DNA of 38,285 bases from Candidatus Uhrbacteria bacterium GW2011_GWF2_39_13 (GTDB taxonomy: Bacteria > Patescibacteriota > Patescibacteriia > UBA9934 > GWF2-40-263). The position numbers and the translations under genes are program-made. This document shows, piece by piece, positions 1 to 9,303 of the stretch. Within the stretch, counting starts at the first letter, position 1, and each line of letters begins with the position of its first letter. The notes below the pieces were generated by a model that saw nothing but the letters and a program-made list of their open reading frames with translations, ran no database searches and was not told the DNA's origin. Where the stretch lies: assembly GCA_000993535.1 (NCBI GenBank), contig LBWG01000017.1, positions 1 to 38,285 of the forward strand, read 5' to 3'.

Positions 1-90
1 GCGTGCCTCTTCGGTCTTGCTTGCCGCAATCCGCATAAGCTTCAGGCGAACATCTTTTTCTATTTTCAGTACTGGTGTTTTTCGTGGCAT
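1..90 (-). mobile_element. Partial IS630-like transposase N-terminus (runs off left edge)
   Basis: Reverse strand from the ATG at 90 reads MPRKTPVLKIEKDVRLKLMRIAASKTEEAR..., resembling the N-terminal leader of IS630-family transposases. Open to the window edge. Confidence 0.5.
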
Positions 91-345
91 AGATTCCTCG
101 TATGCCATACTATATATCTATTTATTACTTTTGCAATTAAACACTAGATATCTATCGTGTTTTTTTAGTTCCTACGCATTGTAATGTTTTTCGTACTACG
201 CCAGATAAGAAAAATTGAAAACTGGTGATTTAACAGCCTTTTGCTTTCACTTTGCATAAAAAGCCAAGACATTATTGATTAAAAGAAACTTCATTTCAGC
301 GTATACCATAATATATGTGTATATCCAGTATTCGAATGGAGAAAA

Positions 346-420
346 TGGCTCCGGCAGCTGGATTCGAACCAGCGACCAAGTGGTTAACAGCCACCTACTC
401 TACCGCTGAGCTATGCCGGA
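346..420 (-). tRNA. tRNA-Asn (GTT)
   Basis: Reverse complement TCCGGCATAGCTCAGCGGTAGAGTAGGTGGCTGTTAACCACTTGGTCGCTGGTTCGAATCCAGCTGCCGGAGCCA. Cloverleaf, CTGTTAA anticodon loop, GGTTCGAATCC T-arm and encoded CCA. Confidence 0.96.
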
Positions 421-593
421 ATAATAAATTTCAGAGCGCATATTTTAGCATAACCACAGAGAAAAACAAATTAAAAACAGTGCTTAATTAAAAAAATCAT
501 TCGTTTTTATCCGAATAACTGAGTTCTTTCGTGTATATAAGGGCCGTTAGATATCAGTTTACTTGAATATAATATTAAAGTTTCAGAGTAAAC

Positions 594-616
594 AACCACC
601 CCTATAAAGGGTGGTT
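594..616. repeat. Perfect 8-bp-stem hairpin, likely IS200/IS605-type end hairpin
   Basis: AACCACCC-CTATAAA-GGGTGGTT, located just beyond the 3' end of the TnpA remnant. Confidence 0.6.
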
Positions 617-643
617 TTAAAGATGACCCTGAAAGGGATAATT

Positions 644-842
644 TTACTTATGCCACAACGTCATTTGTTCCATTTTCTGTTCTATCTGCTACTGGTTCTT
701 GACGTATGCTTTTATCGCTTCTTCGTCAAGCCCAACCGTGCTCACACAATATCCTTTTGCCCAAAAGTGTCACCCACACATCTCCCTTCAATATCCGAAA
801 CTGGTATTTTGGACACCATACTATGAGGTATTTAGTTTTTCA
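644..842 (-). pseudogene. Degenerate, internally deleted IS200/IS605 TnpA (Y1 transposase) remnant
   Basis: Reverse strand reads KTKYLIVWCPKYQFRILKGDVW... then, in another frame, HFWAKGYCVSTVGLDEEAIKAYVKNQ*QIEQKMEQMTLWHK*. These match TnpA N- and C-terminal motifs with the middle missing and stops/frame changes present. Confidence 0.7.
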
Positions 843-936
843 ACTCTTTCCTTGTTATCTATTACTCATGCGTAGCCTATTTGCACCATCATTAAAAATG
901 ATGGTTTTATAAATTTAATAAAAACGAGTTCAAGAT

Positions 937-964
937 TTGACATTGCTCGCAATACAAGTATCGT
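937..964 (+). promoter_or_regulatory. Candidate sigma70-type promoter for the glycan operon
   Basis: TTGACA (937-942), 16-nt spacer, TATCGT (959-964), about 105 bp upstream of the first cluster gene. Confidence 0.35.
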
Positions 965-1069
965 AACCAAAGTAAACGTTGCTTAATGTAAGCGATGGGG
1001 CGGAGCGTAGAAAGATTCCGTAAAATACACACCTAAAAAATATCCCGGGATACATCAGGAATAATCGAA

Positions 1070-1657
1070 GTGCTCAAAGTCGAAAAACATGATATGCTTG
1101 AACTGGAAGTGCTCAGGCATGTGGAAGAAAGTCCTCTTCTGACTAATCGCAGGATGGCTGACAAGCTGGGAGTAAGCGTCAAGCTGGCACACGCCATTTT
1201 AAGGGGGATGGTGAAAAGAGGCCTTTTTCATATCAAAAAACATCACTCCCGCCGCTGGGACTATTTCCTGACCCCGAAAGGATTGGCGGAAAAAGTCAGG
1301 CTTACCCGTGAATTTCTGGAATTCTCAATGCAGTTTTACCAGGAGGCGCGTAAGGCCAGTTCCCAGGTATGCAGGGATATCGCCGAGTCAGGCAAGAGAA
1401 AAATCGCTTTCATGGGTGCCGGTGATCTGGCAGAGATAGCATATCTCGGTGTCAAGGAATGGAATCTTGAACTTATTGAAATTTATGATGATGAAAAGGA
1501 AAGTTTTTTGGGAATTCCAGTAAAAAAACTGGACAGAATATCCACTTCTTCTTCAGATTATATTATTGTTTGCCTTTATGACAAATCAAAACCGATGGCG
1601 GAAAGATATCTCCCCCAAAATATCAGGGCCATGGACAATATGAGATGGATTTTTTAA
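1070..1657 (+). CDS. Winged-helix (MarR-like) regulator with C-terminal Rossmann/nucleotide-binding-like domain
   Basis: HTH-like TNRRMADKLGVSVKLAHAILRGMVKRGLF, then KRKIAFMGAGDLAEIAYLGV (GxGxxxE-like). First gene of the cluster. Confidence 0.7.
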   Translation: MLKVEKHDMLELEVLRHVEESPLLTNRRMADKLGVSVKLAHAILRGMVKRGLFHIKKHHSRRWDYFLTPKGLAEKVRLTREFLEFSMQFYQEARKASSQVCRDIAESGKRKIAFMGAGDLAEIAYLGVKEWNLELIEIYDDEKESFLGIPVKKLDRISTSSSDYIIVCLYDKSKPMAERYLPQNIRAMDNMRWIF

Positions 1658-1670
1658 AAGCTGACGAAAC

Positions 1671-2876
1671 ATGAATTTAGGCATAATACGTAAAATTGAC
1701 GAATACCTCGGGCCTCTTGTCTGCAGGTTTTTCTATTGGCTGGAACAACTGAGTCATCCGTCAAGAAAACGCAATATAATTGAGAACTTAACTCCAAAAA
1801 AAATTCTGATTATAAAATTTTTTGGCCTCGGCACTATCCTGTTGACCTCTCCTGCACTGAGAATATTAAAAGAGAAATACCATGATGCGGAAATAACAAT
1901 ACTCACAACAACTTCAAATGTTACCGTCTGCTCCATGCTGCCAACCCTTGATAAAGTCCTGGATATAAATATTAAAAATCCCGCAAGCTTTTTAATAAGC
2001 TATCTCAAACTGCTTAACAGTTTCAGAAAAGAACACTACGACCTTATCATCGATCTGGAATTCCTTACCAACTTTTCATCGTTAACGACAATTCTTTGCA
2101 TGTTTTTAGGAAAGTCCAGAGTCTCAATAGGCTTCAATTCGCCACAGCAATGGCGGAACAGAATTTACAATTATACGGTATCTTTTGACCACAGCAGGCA
2201 TATTTCGAAAATATTCATGAAACTGGTAAGTATTCTTTTCGATGAAAAAATACGCGATGATATAGACTTCAATACGGAGAGAAAGGTTTTCATTGAAAAC
2301 GCGGATAAAAAATACTTTGATAAACTTCTGAAAAAAGAAGACGCTCTTAAAAAATGCCGGCATATCGTATGCGTAAATATAAATGCCGGCTTTCTCTGCC
2401 TGCACCGCCGCTGGCCTGAAGAATATTACAGGGAAATTCTGGAAAAACTCCTAAAAATACAGGATATGGGAATAGTTCTTATTGGCGGTAAAGAGGATGA
2501 AAATTATGTTTCAGGATTATACAGAAAAATTCCGTCAAACCCGCGTCTTGTCAATGTCTGCGGCATGAACACCATTAAAGAGTTGATGGGGCTTTTCGTA
2601 AAATCAAATCTCCTGATTACCAATGATAGCGGGCCTCTTCATATCGCGTATCTGATTGGCCTCCCGACAATATCTTTTTTTGGCCCGGAAACCCCGTTCC
2701 TTTACGGGCCTATCGGCCATGAGCATCACATATTTTATGAAGATATATATTGCAGCCCCTGTCTGAATATCTACAACTCAAAATTTTCTAAATGCAAAAA
2801 TAATATATGCCTTAGAAATATCACGCCTGAAAAAGTATTGAAAGTACTAAAAGAAAAATATCATTACTGCCTGTGA
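1671..2876 (+). CDS. Glycosyltransferase family 9 (heptosyltransferase-like)
   Basis: ILIIKFFGLGTILLTSPALRILKEKY; VLIGGKEDENYV; LLITNDSGPLHIAYLIGLPTISFFGPETP. Confidence 0.85.
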   Translation: MNLGIIRKIDEYLGPLVCRFFYWLEQLSHPSRKRNIIENLTPKKILIIKFFGLGTILLTSPALRILKEKYHDAEITILTTTSNVTVCSMLPTLDKVLDINIKNPASFLISYLKLLNSFRKEHYDLIIDLEFLTNFSSLTTILCMFLGKSRVSIGFNSPQQWRNRIYNYTVSFDHSRHISKIFMKLVSILFDEKIRDDIDFNTERKVFIENADKKYFDKLLKKEDALKKCRHIVCVNINAGFLCLHRRWPEEYYREILEKLLKIQDMGIVLIGGKEDENYVSGLYRKIPSNPRLVNVCGMNTIKELMGLFVKSNLLITNDSGPLHIAYLIGLPTISFFGPETPFLYGPIGHEHHIFYEDIYCSPCLNIYNSKFSKCKNNICLRNITPEKVLKVLKEKYHYCL

Positions 2877-2883
2877 CGCCACA

Positions 2884-3957
2884 TTGAAAGAACTTATCCT
2901 TAAAAACCATTTAAATCTGCCGTTTATAACAAGGATGCTCAAGTGGCATTTTTCGTACTATATTCTCGGCAGGGGATACCCTGTAAGCGCTGGAGTATAT
3001 TTAACCGACACCTGCAACAGCCGTTGTATAATGTGTAATCTCTGGAAGAAAAAAAATCCATACACATATCCTATGGAAGAGCAGAAAGCCGCAATAGACG
3101 CGTTATCCGCAATGGGATGTTATTATTACTCCATAAGCGGAGGAGAACCGACACTTGTAAAAGACCTGAAGGAAAGGCTCAGATACGCGTCAGCTAAAAT
3201 TCCCTACGTACATCTCGTTACAAACGGTCTTTTATCGGAAGAAAAAATGGTGTCTGAAATAGTATCTACCGGGATAAAGGAAATAAGCATATCAATTGAC
3301 GGAACAGAAAAATTTCACAACGCACTGAGAGGAAGGGAAGACGGATTTCAGAAGGCGTTCAATACCTTGAAGCTTTATGCGGCACACTCAGATAAACTTC
3401 AGCTAACGGTCAACTCTATTCTGACAAAACGCAGTCTTTCCGAATTGAGAGAACTCAGAAAAATGCTTGATGATTTTCCGGGAGTTCATTATAAATATCT
3501 GCCACTGTCTGTACATGAATTATTTCAGAACGACGCAGGTATTGATAAAGCCTTTCCCGGCAACGACGCGTCCATAGATGAAATGGAAGCCTTTCTGAAC
3601 GAAGCAGCGGCGGACGACAGAAATGTCAATTCGAAGATATTCCTGAAAAAAGCAAAACTTTTTTTCCGGGGACAGGAGGATATTCTACCTGAACAGAAGC
3701 AATGCGTATATTCATATCATGCAGTGGAGTTCGGTCCTGACGCTTCAGTTTATCCATGCAGGACCGGAATGAACTTCGCGTCAGAGATTTCAGGTAAAAC
3801 CGATCTGAAAGAATTTTATTCATCCGCAAAATGCTCCAATATCCAGAAAGAATTAAAGTCCTGCAAAAGATGTCGCAATACAATGCCATTGTGCTATTAT
3901 GAGCCCAGATTGAATTTTCCAATAACAAATCTTGTAAAGTATTACTTTTCAAAATGA
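2884..3957 (+). CDS. Radical SAM protein with C-terminal Cys cluster (SPASM-like)
   Basis: TDTCNSRCIMCNLW (CxxxCxxC), SISGGEPT, C-terminal CVYSYHAVEFGPDASVYPCR...CSNIQKELKSCKRC. TTG start. Confidence 0.88.
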   Translation: MKELILKNHLNLPFITRMLKWHFSYYILGRGYPVSAGVYLTDTCNSRCIMCNLWKKKNPYTYPMEEQKAAIDALSAMGCYYYSISGGEPTLVKDLKERLRYASAKIPYVHLVTNGLLSEEKMVSEIVSTGIKEISISIDGTEKFHNALRGREDGFQKAFNTLKLYAAHSDKLQLTVNSILTKRSLSELRELRKMLDDFPGVHYKYLPLSVHELFQNDAGIDKAFPGNDASIDEMEAFLNEAAADDRNVNSKIFLKKAKLFFRGQEDILPEQKQCVYSYHAVEFGPDASVYPCRTGMNFASEISGKTDLKEFYSSAKCSNIQKELKSCKRCRNTMPLCYYEPRLNFPITNLVKYYFSK

Positions 3958-6263
3958 ACTTCATATTAAATATCATAAAGAAAATATACTGCCAGAAGCT
4001 GGAAGACTTCTGTGTCAGGCTTCTCTATTTTTTCAACACTATTGACACATATTTTATTGTATCGGGCTTCCTTACATATCTTTTTCTGTCGTATAACAGA
4101 GAGGTCTCTCCGCTGATACTGTTTCCTGTTTTAATACTGGCGATAACGGCGGCTTTCATTTCCGATTTTTATCCCTGGTTCGTTATATTTTCCCTCCCAT
4201 TAATAGTATTGAACGCCATAGGCATTGATATGCCTCTGAATGATATTTATGTTCTTCTGGTTTTGAATATTATTGTATTTTTTACTATTCAATTTGGACT
4301 GATGGGACTGCCCGACTCAATAGTCGCCAGAGACATAAAAGTGGCATTCATCAAGATGTACAATTCCCTTTTCACTATTGCGCCTACAACAGTTTCATTT
4401 GTGATGAGCGTGTTTTTCGGTTTTTTCCTTGCGTTCTCCTTAAATTCAGCAAATTACTGTAAAGACAAGAGCGATTATGCTGTACTTGCCTCTTTCTGGA
4501 TTTTGATTTTAGTTTCCGCGTTTATCACGAGATACCTAAGACCGAAAAATCATTTCACTAAATTTCACAAGCCCGATATACCGGAAAAACCGCTTTTCAA
4601 AAGGGTTCTCCTGCTTAATATAGATGGCGCCAGGAAAGATATTTTCGATAAACTCGTCCTTCCGTGCGTAAGAAAGATTATGACGGAAGGCTCCTATCAT
4701 CCCAAAGGCCTTGAGACCGTTTACAGAGCGCTTACAAATCCGGCTTTTGCCAGCATATACACCGGAACAATTCCAGAAATACACGGCGTAAAAGACAATA
4801 ATTTTGGGCAATCAATCAGAACAGAAGGATTGCCGGACATAGTCCCGACAATATCCTACGGTTCTATGCATGTACAACACTTCAATAAAAAATATTGGGA
4901 AACAAAAATAGTATCGCTCCCTGAACATTCCGTTTACAAATCCGATGACATAATGGTTGAATGGCTGAAAAAAGATCTTCTTGAAAGAAATGAAGTAAGA
5001 CTTTTCATCGCGGATTTCAGCGAGGCCGATTTTATCGCTCATGCTTATGGCAGCACTTCGAAAAGTTACAAAGACGCCCTTGAGCGGATTGATGGAAGAA
5101 TAGGCGGCATAATAGACTGGATGCGCAAAGAAAAACTTGCCGATGAGACAGCTGTAATAATATGTTCAGACCACGGCATATCAGCCATCGACCACAGCTA
5201 CCTTATCGCGGAATCAGAAAAATATGTCCCCTTCATCATGTGGGGAAAAGGCATAAAAAAAGGGTTTGAGATTACTCGTCCCGGTAAAATAATGGATATA
5301 TGCTGCACAATATCTTATCTTCTGGGAATGCGCTATCCTCTTGACTGCAGAGGGCAAGTTTTCACGGAGGCGCTGGAAAATCACGATAGAGAAATGGAGA
5401 CAGATAATTTTGTCTCAAGATTCAATTCTTTGAGCTATGAGGCGACAGCAGAAGATTATGCGAAGGAGAGGGTGGAAATCTATCATGGCGACAGTGCCTG
5501 GTGGCAAGACTGCCTGAAAAAACACGTTACAGCTCCCGATGAAGGATTGACCATACTGGACATAGGATGCGGAAGAGGTTTTGTCGCCGACATTTTTTTG
5601 TCGTCAGGGCTTAAAATAAAGCGTTTCGTATGCATGGATATTTCCAATGAAATACTTGATTGCTGCAAAAAGAAATTCGGAACTAACGAAACTTTTGAAT
5701 TTACAGACACTCTCACCAATCTTAACGGCAAATTTGATGTGATTGCGGTAAGTTCTGTCTTTCATCATCTTCACAGACCGGAAAAACTCGCCACCAGAAT
5801 CGATGAATTACTGAATTCAAACGGGTTTGTGATAGGCAGTCACGAACCGGATAAAACGCCTTTCCTGAAACTTCTTTTCAGACATGCGGCAACTTTATAC
5901 AAAATGATTGGCGGCGGTATATCCATAAACAACTCAGCCGTCGAAGAATTCAACAGACTTCTGAAAACCAAGTATCCCGCCGCATGTCCAGTCTGCCGGG
6001 AGGAAATACTCCAGATGGTCGAATATCATTCGCCCGTAGAGCAATACGACAGTTATGTTGACGCGGAAAGCGGTTTTATCCCGCATGAGTTTTTCAGAAA
6101 AGTATTTAGCGGATATGATATTATTCTGCTGGAAAACTATACGACTTTCTTTCACAGACCGCTACTCGAAAAACATAAAATCATTCAGAACGTTCTGAAA
6201 CTGGGTTTCAAGGTCTTTTCCGGCAAGGGAAATCTCTTCAGATATCTGATTAGGAAACACTGA
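3954..6263 (+). CDS. Membrane-anchored type I phosphodiesterase (alkaline phosphatase superfamily) fused to class I SAM methyltransferase
   Basis: N-terminal hydrophobic segments; LLLNIDGARKDIF, ALTNPAFASIYTGTIPEIHG, ADFSEADFIAHAYG, IICSDHGISAIDHS; then ILDIGCGRGFVADIF methyltransferase motif I. Confidence 0.85.
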   Translation: MNFILNIIKKIYCQKLEDFCVRLLYFFNTIDTYFIVSGFLTYLFLSYNREVSPLILFPVLILAITAAFISDFYPWFVIFSLPLIVLNAIGIDMPLNDIYVLLVLNIIVFFTIQFGLMGLPDSIVARDIKVAFIKMYNSLFTIAPTTVSFVMSVFFGFFLAFSLNSANYCKDKSDYAVLASFWILILVSAFITRYLRPKNHFTKFHKPDIPEKPLFKRVLLLNIDGARKDIFDKLVLPCVRKIMTEGSYHPKGLETVYRALTNPAFASIYTGTIPEIHGVKDNNFGQSIRTEGLPDIVPTISYGSMHVQHFNKKYWETKIVSLPEHSVYKSDDIMVEWLKKDLLERNEVRLFIADFSEADFIAHAYGSTSKSYKDALERIDGRIGGIIDWMRKEKLADETAVIICSDHGISAIDHSYLIAESEKYVPFIMWGKGIKKGFEITRPGKIMDICCTISYLLGMRYPLDCRGQVFTEALENHDREMETDNFVSRFNSLSYEATAEDYAKERVEIYHGDSAWWQDCLKKHVTAPDEGLTILDIGCGRGFVADIFLSSGLKIKRFVCMDISNEILDCCKKKFGTNETFEFTDTLTNLNGKFDVIAVSSVFHHLHRPEKLATRIDELLNSNGFVIGSHEPDKTPFLKLLFRHAATLYKMIGGGISINNSAVEEFNRLLKTKYPAACPVCREEILQMVEYHSPVEQYDSYVDAESGFIPHEFFRKVFSGYDIILLENYTTFFHRPLLEKHKIIQNVLKLGFKVFSGKGNLFRYLIRKH

Positions 6264-6265
6264 TT

Positions 6266-7786
6266 ATGAAAATAATATTCCCGGTCGTAGGCGCTGAAAA
6301 CATATCCGTAGCCTATCTCTCATCCGTTCTGAAAAAAGCAGGGCACACTGTAAAAGTCGCCTTTGACAGGTCGCTTTTCAACGACATGCAGTATTTTTCC
6401 GTCAAATTTCTAAGCAGGATATTCAGTGAAAAGAAAAGGATGGTTAAACAGATAATTCTCGAGAAACCGGATATCCTGGCTATGTCCGTTTTTACGGATA
6501 ATTACCAATGGGCGCTGGATGTTGTAAGAGAAGTCAGGAAACAGCATAAATGTATCACGGTCTGGGGCGGAATGCATCCCACCGCCTGCCCTGAAGAAGC
6601 GATTGCCCAAGAAGAGGTTGATTACATGATAATCGGTGAAGGCGAAGCGCCGTTTCTGGAACTCGTCGATGCACTTGAGAAAAATACGTCCATGAAAAAT
6701 ATTCAGAATCTCTGGTATCGGGAAAATGACGGCAATATCGTTAAAAATCCACCCCGGACATTAATGGACCCAAAAGATTTTCCTCCGGTCGATAAAACAG
6801 TTTATGAGAAGTTCATCCCAATGAAGGAATATTATCTGACGGTTACGTCAAAAGGCTGTATTGCAAAATGCAGTTACTGTCTTCAGAATTTTCTGTGGAA
6901 CTGGGAAAAGGAACAACAGATAGGTAAATTTCTGCGCGAAAAAAACGTTGACATGGTTATAGACGAATTCAGGGAAATGAAGTCTCGTTACGGCATTAAA
7001 TACATTGACATTAAAAACAATGTACTGTCTGGAAATAAGCAGTGGATGGATGAGTTTCTGAAACGCTATGCGGAAGAAATAAAACTTCCATTTCGGATTA
7101 TGGGACACCCTCTACTTTTCCAGGAAGATCTCGCTGAAAAATTAAAAAAGGCGGGATGCCATCATATTCAAATCGGCATAGAGTCCATGAACTCTGATGT
7201 AAGAAAAAATGTTCTCTTCAGAAATGAAAGCAATGAACAGATAAAGAAAGCGCTGGACAGTATCGACAAGGCGGGAATAAATTTTTCTGCCGATCTTATC
7301 GTTGGCCTACCGGGTGAAACTGAAAATGATCTGATTGTCAGTGTCAAAATCCTCTCCGAATATAAACATCTCATAAGAGCGTCCATATTCTGGCTCCAGT
7401 ATCTCCCGAGTGTCGCCATAACCAGAATGGCAATTGAAAAAGGTTATATTGACGGAAAAAATGAAGAGCTTATAAATAAAGGTCTGCAGAATAATTATCT
7501 TTCGACAGGCTCGCCGATGGAGGCTGACAGAATGCGCATACTGAAAACTTATCATATCATATTTCGCCTTCTGCCAATAATACCCCAAAAAATTGTCAAT
7601 CTCATCATGAATACCGGCATTTACCATATTTTTCATTACCTCCCTTTTCAGACGGCATTCATAATAGCCGTGGACGTTTTCGTCTCATATATCAGAAATG
7701 ATTATTACGCGAAATGGATAATGAAATGGTACTTTAAACAGATATGGAAGCATATTATGGGAAAAATAGAAACAATATCAGAATGA
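6266..7786 (+). CDS. B12-binding-domain radical SAM protein
   Basis: GGMHPTACPEEAIAQEEVDYMIIGEGE; SKGCIAKCSYCLQNF (CxxxCxxC); ADLIVGLPGET. Confidence 0.9.
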   Translation: MKIIFPVVGAENISVAYLSSVLKKAGHTVKVAFDRSLFNDMQYFSVKFLSRIFSEKKRMVKQIILEKPDILAMSVFTDNYQWALDVVREVRKQHKCITVWGGMHPTACPEEAIAQEEVDYMIIGEGEAPFLELVDALEKNTSMKNIQNLWYRENDGNIVKNPPRTLMDPKDFPPVDKTVYEKFIPMKEYYLTVTSKGCIAKCSYCLQNFLWNWEKEQQIGKFLREKNVDMVIDEFREMKSRYGIKYIDIKNNVLSGNKQWMDEFLKRYAEEIKLPFRIMGHPLLFQEDLAEKLKKAGCHHIQIGIESMNSDVRKNVLFRNESNEQIKKALDSIDKAGINFSADLIVGLPGETENDLIVSVKILSEYKHLIRASIFWLQYLPSVAITRMAIEKGYIDGKNEELINKGLQNNYLSTGSPMEADRMRILKTYHIIFRLLPIIPQKIVNLIMNTGIYHIFHYLPFQTAFIIAVDVFVSYIRNDYYAKWIMKWYFKQIWKHIMGKIETISE

Positions 7787-9294
7787 AAAAAATTATGGGC
7801 AGAAGAATACTTTTTTCCGTACCCGAAAGCGGCACAGTTATAAAACAGGCACAGGCTCTGAACGGGCTCGGATGGGAAATAATAATCACTCCCAATCTCG
7901 AAAAAGTTTTCGGAAATTCCAATATTCCGTTCAGGACAGTAAATGAATTTACAGGTTTTGAAAAAGAATTTCCATTCCCTCCGACCCTGCATCCTGAAAT
8001 GGAAGCGGCGTTGACACTTGATACGGCAAACAGAATAGATATCGTATATGATATTACCTACAGTCTGGAAAGAGGCAATGATGTCGGAGGACATACATTA
8101 CTGGCTCTCGCCGTTAAAGGAAACCGTATTCCTGTGGCTTCAGAAGAAGATATGGATACGCTTATCGACCTGCTCAAAAATGGAACTGTTATCGATGAAA
8201 CAAGAAAAACATTTATCAGCAGAACTTTAGATAAAATCATATCACATTACCAGTCTCTGAAGAACGATAGAGGTGATTATGTTTCCGGCAATTTATTCCT
8301 GGAACTGGAAAACGGTGAAAATCCTTATCAGACGCCTGCATATCTTTACAGCGCGTCTGACGATGACGCGCTTGCGATACATAAATTTCAATTGCTCTCT
8401 GCCAATGTTCCGTGCTTTACGAATACCGCGGATATGGACTGTATCCTCCATACGATCTGCCTGGCGGCAGAGGCCTTTAAAAAAGCTTTTGGCAAAGTCC
8501 CTTTCATAGCGATATCAGCTAAACATGGCAATCCATGCGGAATGGCGGTGGATTGGAACAGTCCTGAAAAATGCATTGAAAAATCATTATGGGGAAGTCC
8601 TCTGGCAGTGTGGGGCGGTGAATTTATCGTAAACTTTCCGATAGATGACTTGCTTGCGGAAAAACTTGTTTCGAGTCCTTTGCGCGAAAAGAAATATAAC
8701 AGCCCATATTGGATGCTTCATATAATAGCGGCCCCTGAATATTCAGAAAAAACCCTTGCCGTTCTGTCAAAGGGAAAAAGCAGAAAGATTTTCAGAAATC
8801 CGGCACTTTCCGAGCCCAGCCTTAACCAGAACCCTCTGAAGCGTTTTGTAAGAGGCGGTTTTATGAAACAGCCAGCTTGCAGTTATGTTCCGGCTTTTAA
8901 AGACTTGTCAGGGATTTCTGATATCAACACTCTGACTGACATGATAATTTCATGGTCTGTATCGTTCAGTTCTTTTCACGGCGGGAACGAAGTAGCGCTT
9001 TCATCGGCCAACAGGCTTATTGGTGTTGGCGGAGGACCGTCAACGCTTGACGCGGCGCAGATAGCAGTTTTGCGAGCTCGTGATAATGGACACGATCCGA
9101 AGGGTTCAGTTTTTGCGGCAGACGCCTTTTTCCCGTTCACTGATGCACCTGAAATTTTGTATTCCGGAGGCTGTATTGCGGGTTCCGTTCCGGAAGGCGG
9201 CAAAAATGATAAACTTGTTAAAAATTATTTTGCTGAAAAAAATGTTTCCGTCGCCTATCTCCCCGAACAATATCGCGGTTTCATACGTCATTAA
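7783..9294 (+). CDS. PurH-like protein (AICAR transformylase/IMP cyclohydrolase paralog), divergent
   Basis: RRILFSVPESG...TLHPEMEAAL...NDVGGHTLLALAVKG (MGS/IMPCH-like); GENPYQ; AISAKHGNPCGMAV; FAADAFFPFTDAPE...VPEGGKNDKLV...YRGFIRH. Start set to ATG 7783 (ATGA overlap) rather than 7744. Confidence 0.85.
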   Translation: MKKIMGRRILFSVPESGTVIKQAQALNGLGWEIIITPNLEKVFGNSNIPFRTVNEFTGFEKEFPFPPTLHPEMEAALTLDTANRIDIVYDITYSLERGNDVGGHTLLALAVKGNRIPVASEEDMDTLIDLLKNGTVIDETRKTFISRTLDKIISHYQSLKNDRGDYVSGNLFLELENGENPYQTPAYLYSASDDDALAIHKFQLLSANVPCFTNTADMDCILHTICLAAEAFKKAFGKVPFIAISAKHGNPCGMAVDWNSPEKCIEKSLWGSPLAVWGGEFIVNFPIDDLLAEKLVSSPLREKKYNSPYWMLHIIAAPEYSEKTLAVLSKGKSRKIFRNPALSEPSLNQNPLKRFVRGGFMKQPACSYVPAFKDLSGISDINTLTDMIISWSVSFSSFHGGNEVALSSANRLIGVGGGPSTLDAAQIAVLRARDNGHDPKGSVFAADAFFPFTDAPEILYSGGCIAGSVPEGGKNDKLVKNYFAEKNVSVAYLPEQYRGFIRH

Positions 9295-9303
9295 GGAAGA
9301 ATT

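Noticed and set aside
611-912. Plus-strand ORFs 611..826 and 706..912
   Set aside because: They are antisense to a recognisable minus-strand IS200/IS605 TnpA remnant and have no protein-like motifs.
8048-8509. Small plus-strand ORFs inside the PurH-like gene (8048..8230, 8273..8509)
   Set aside because: They are in alternative frames within a well-supported CDS and have no recognisable domains.
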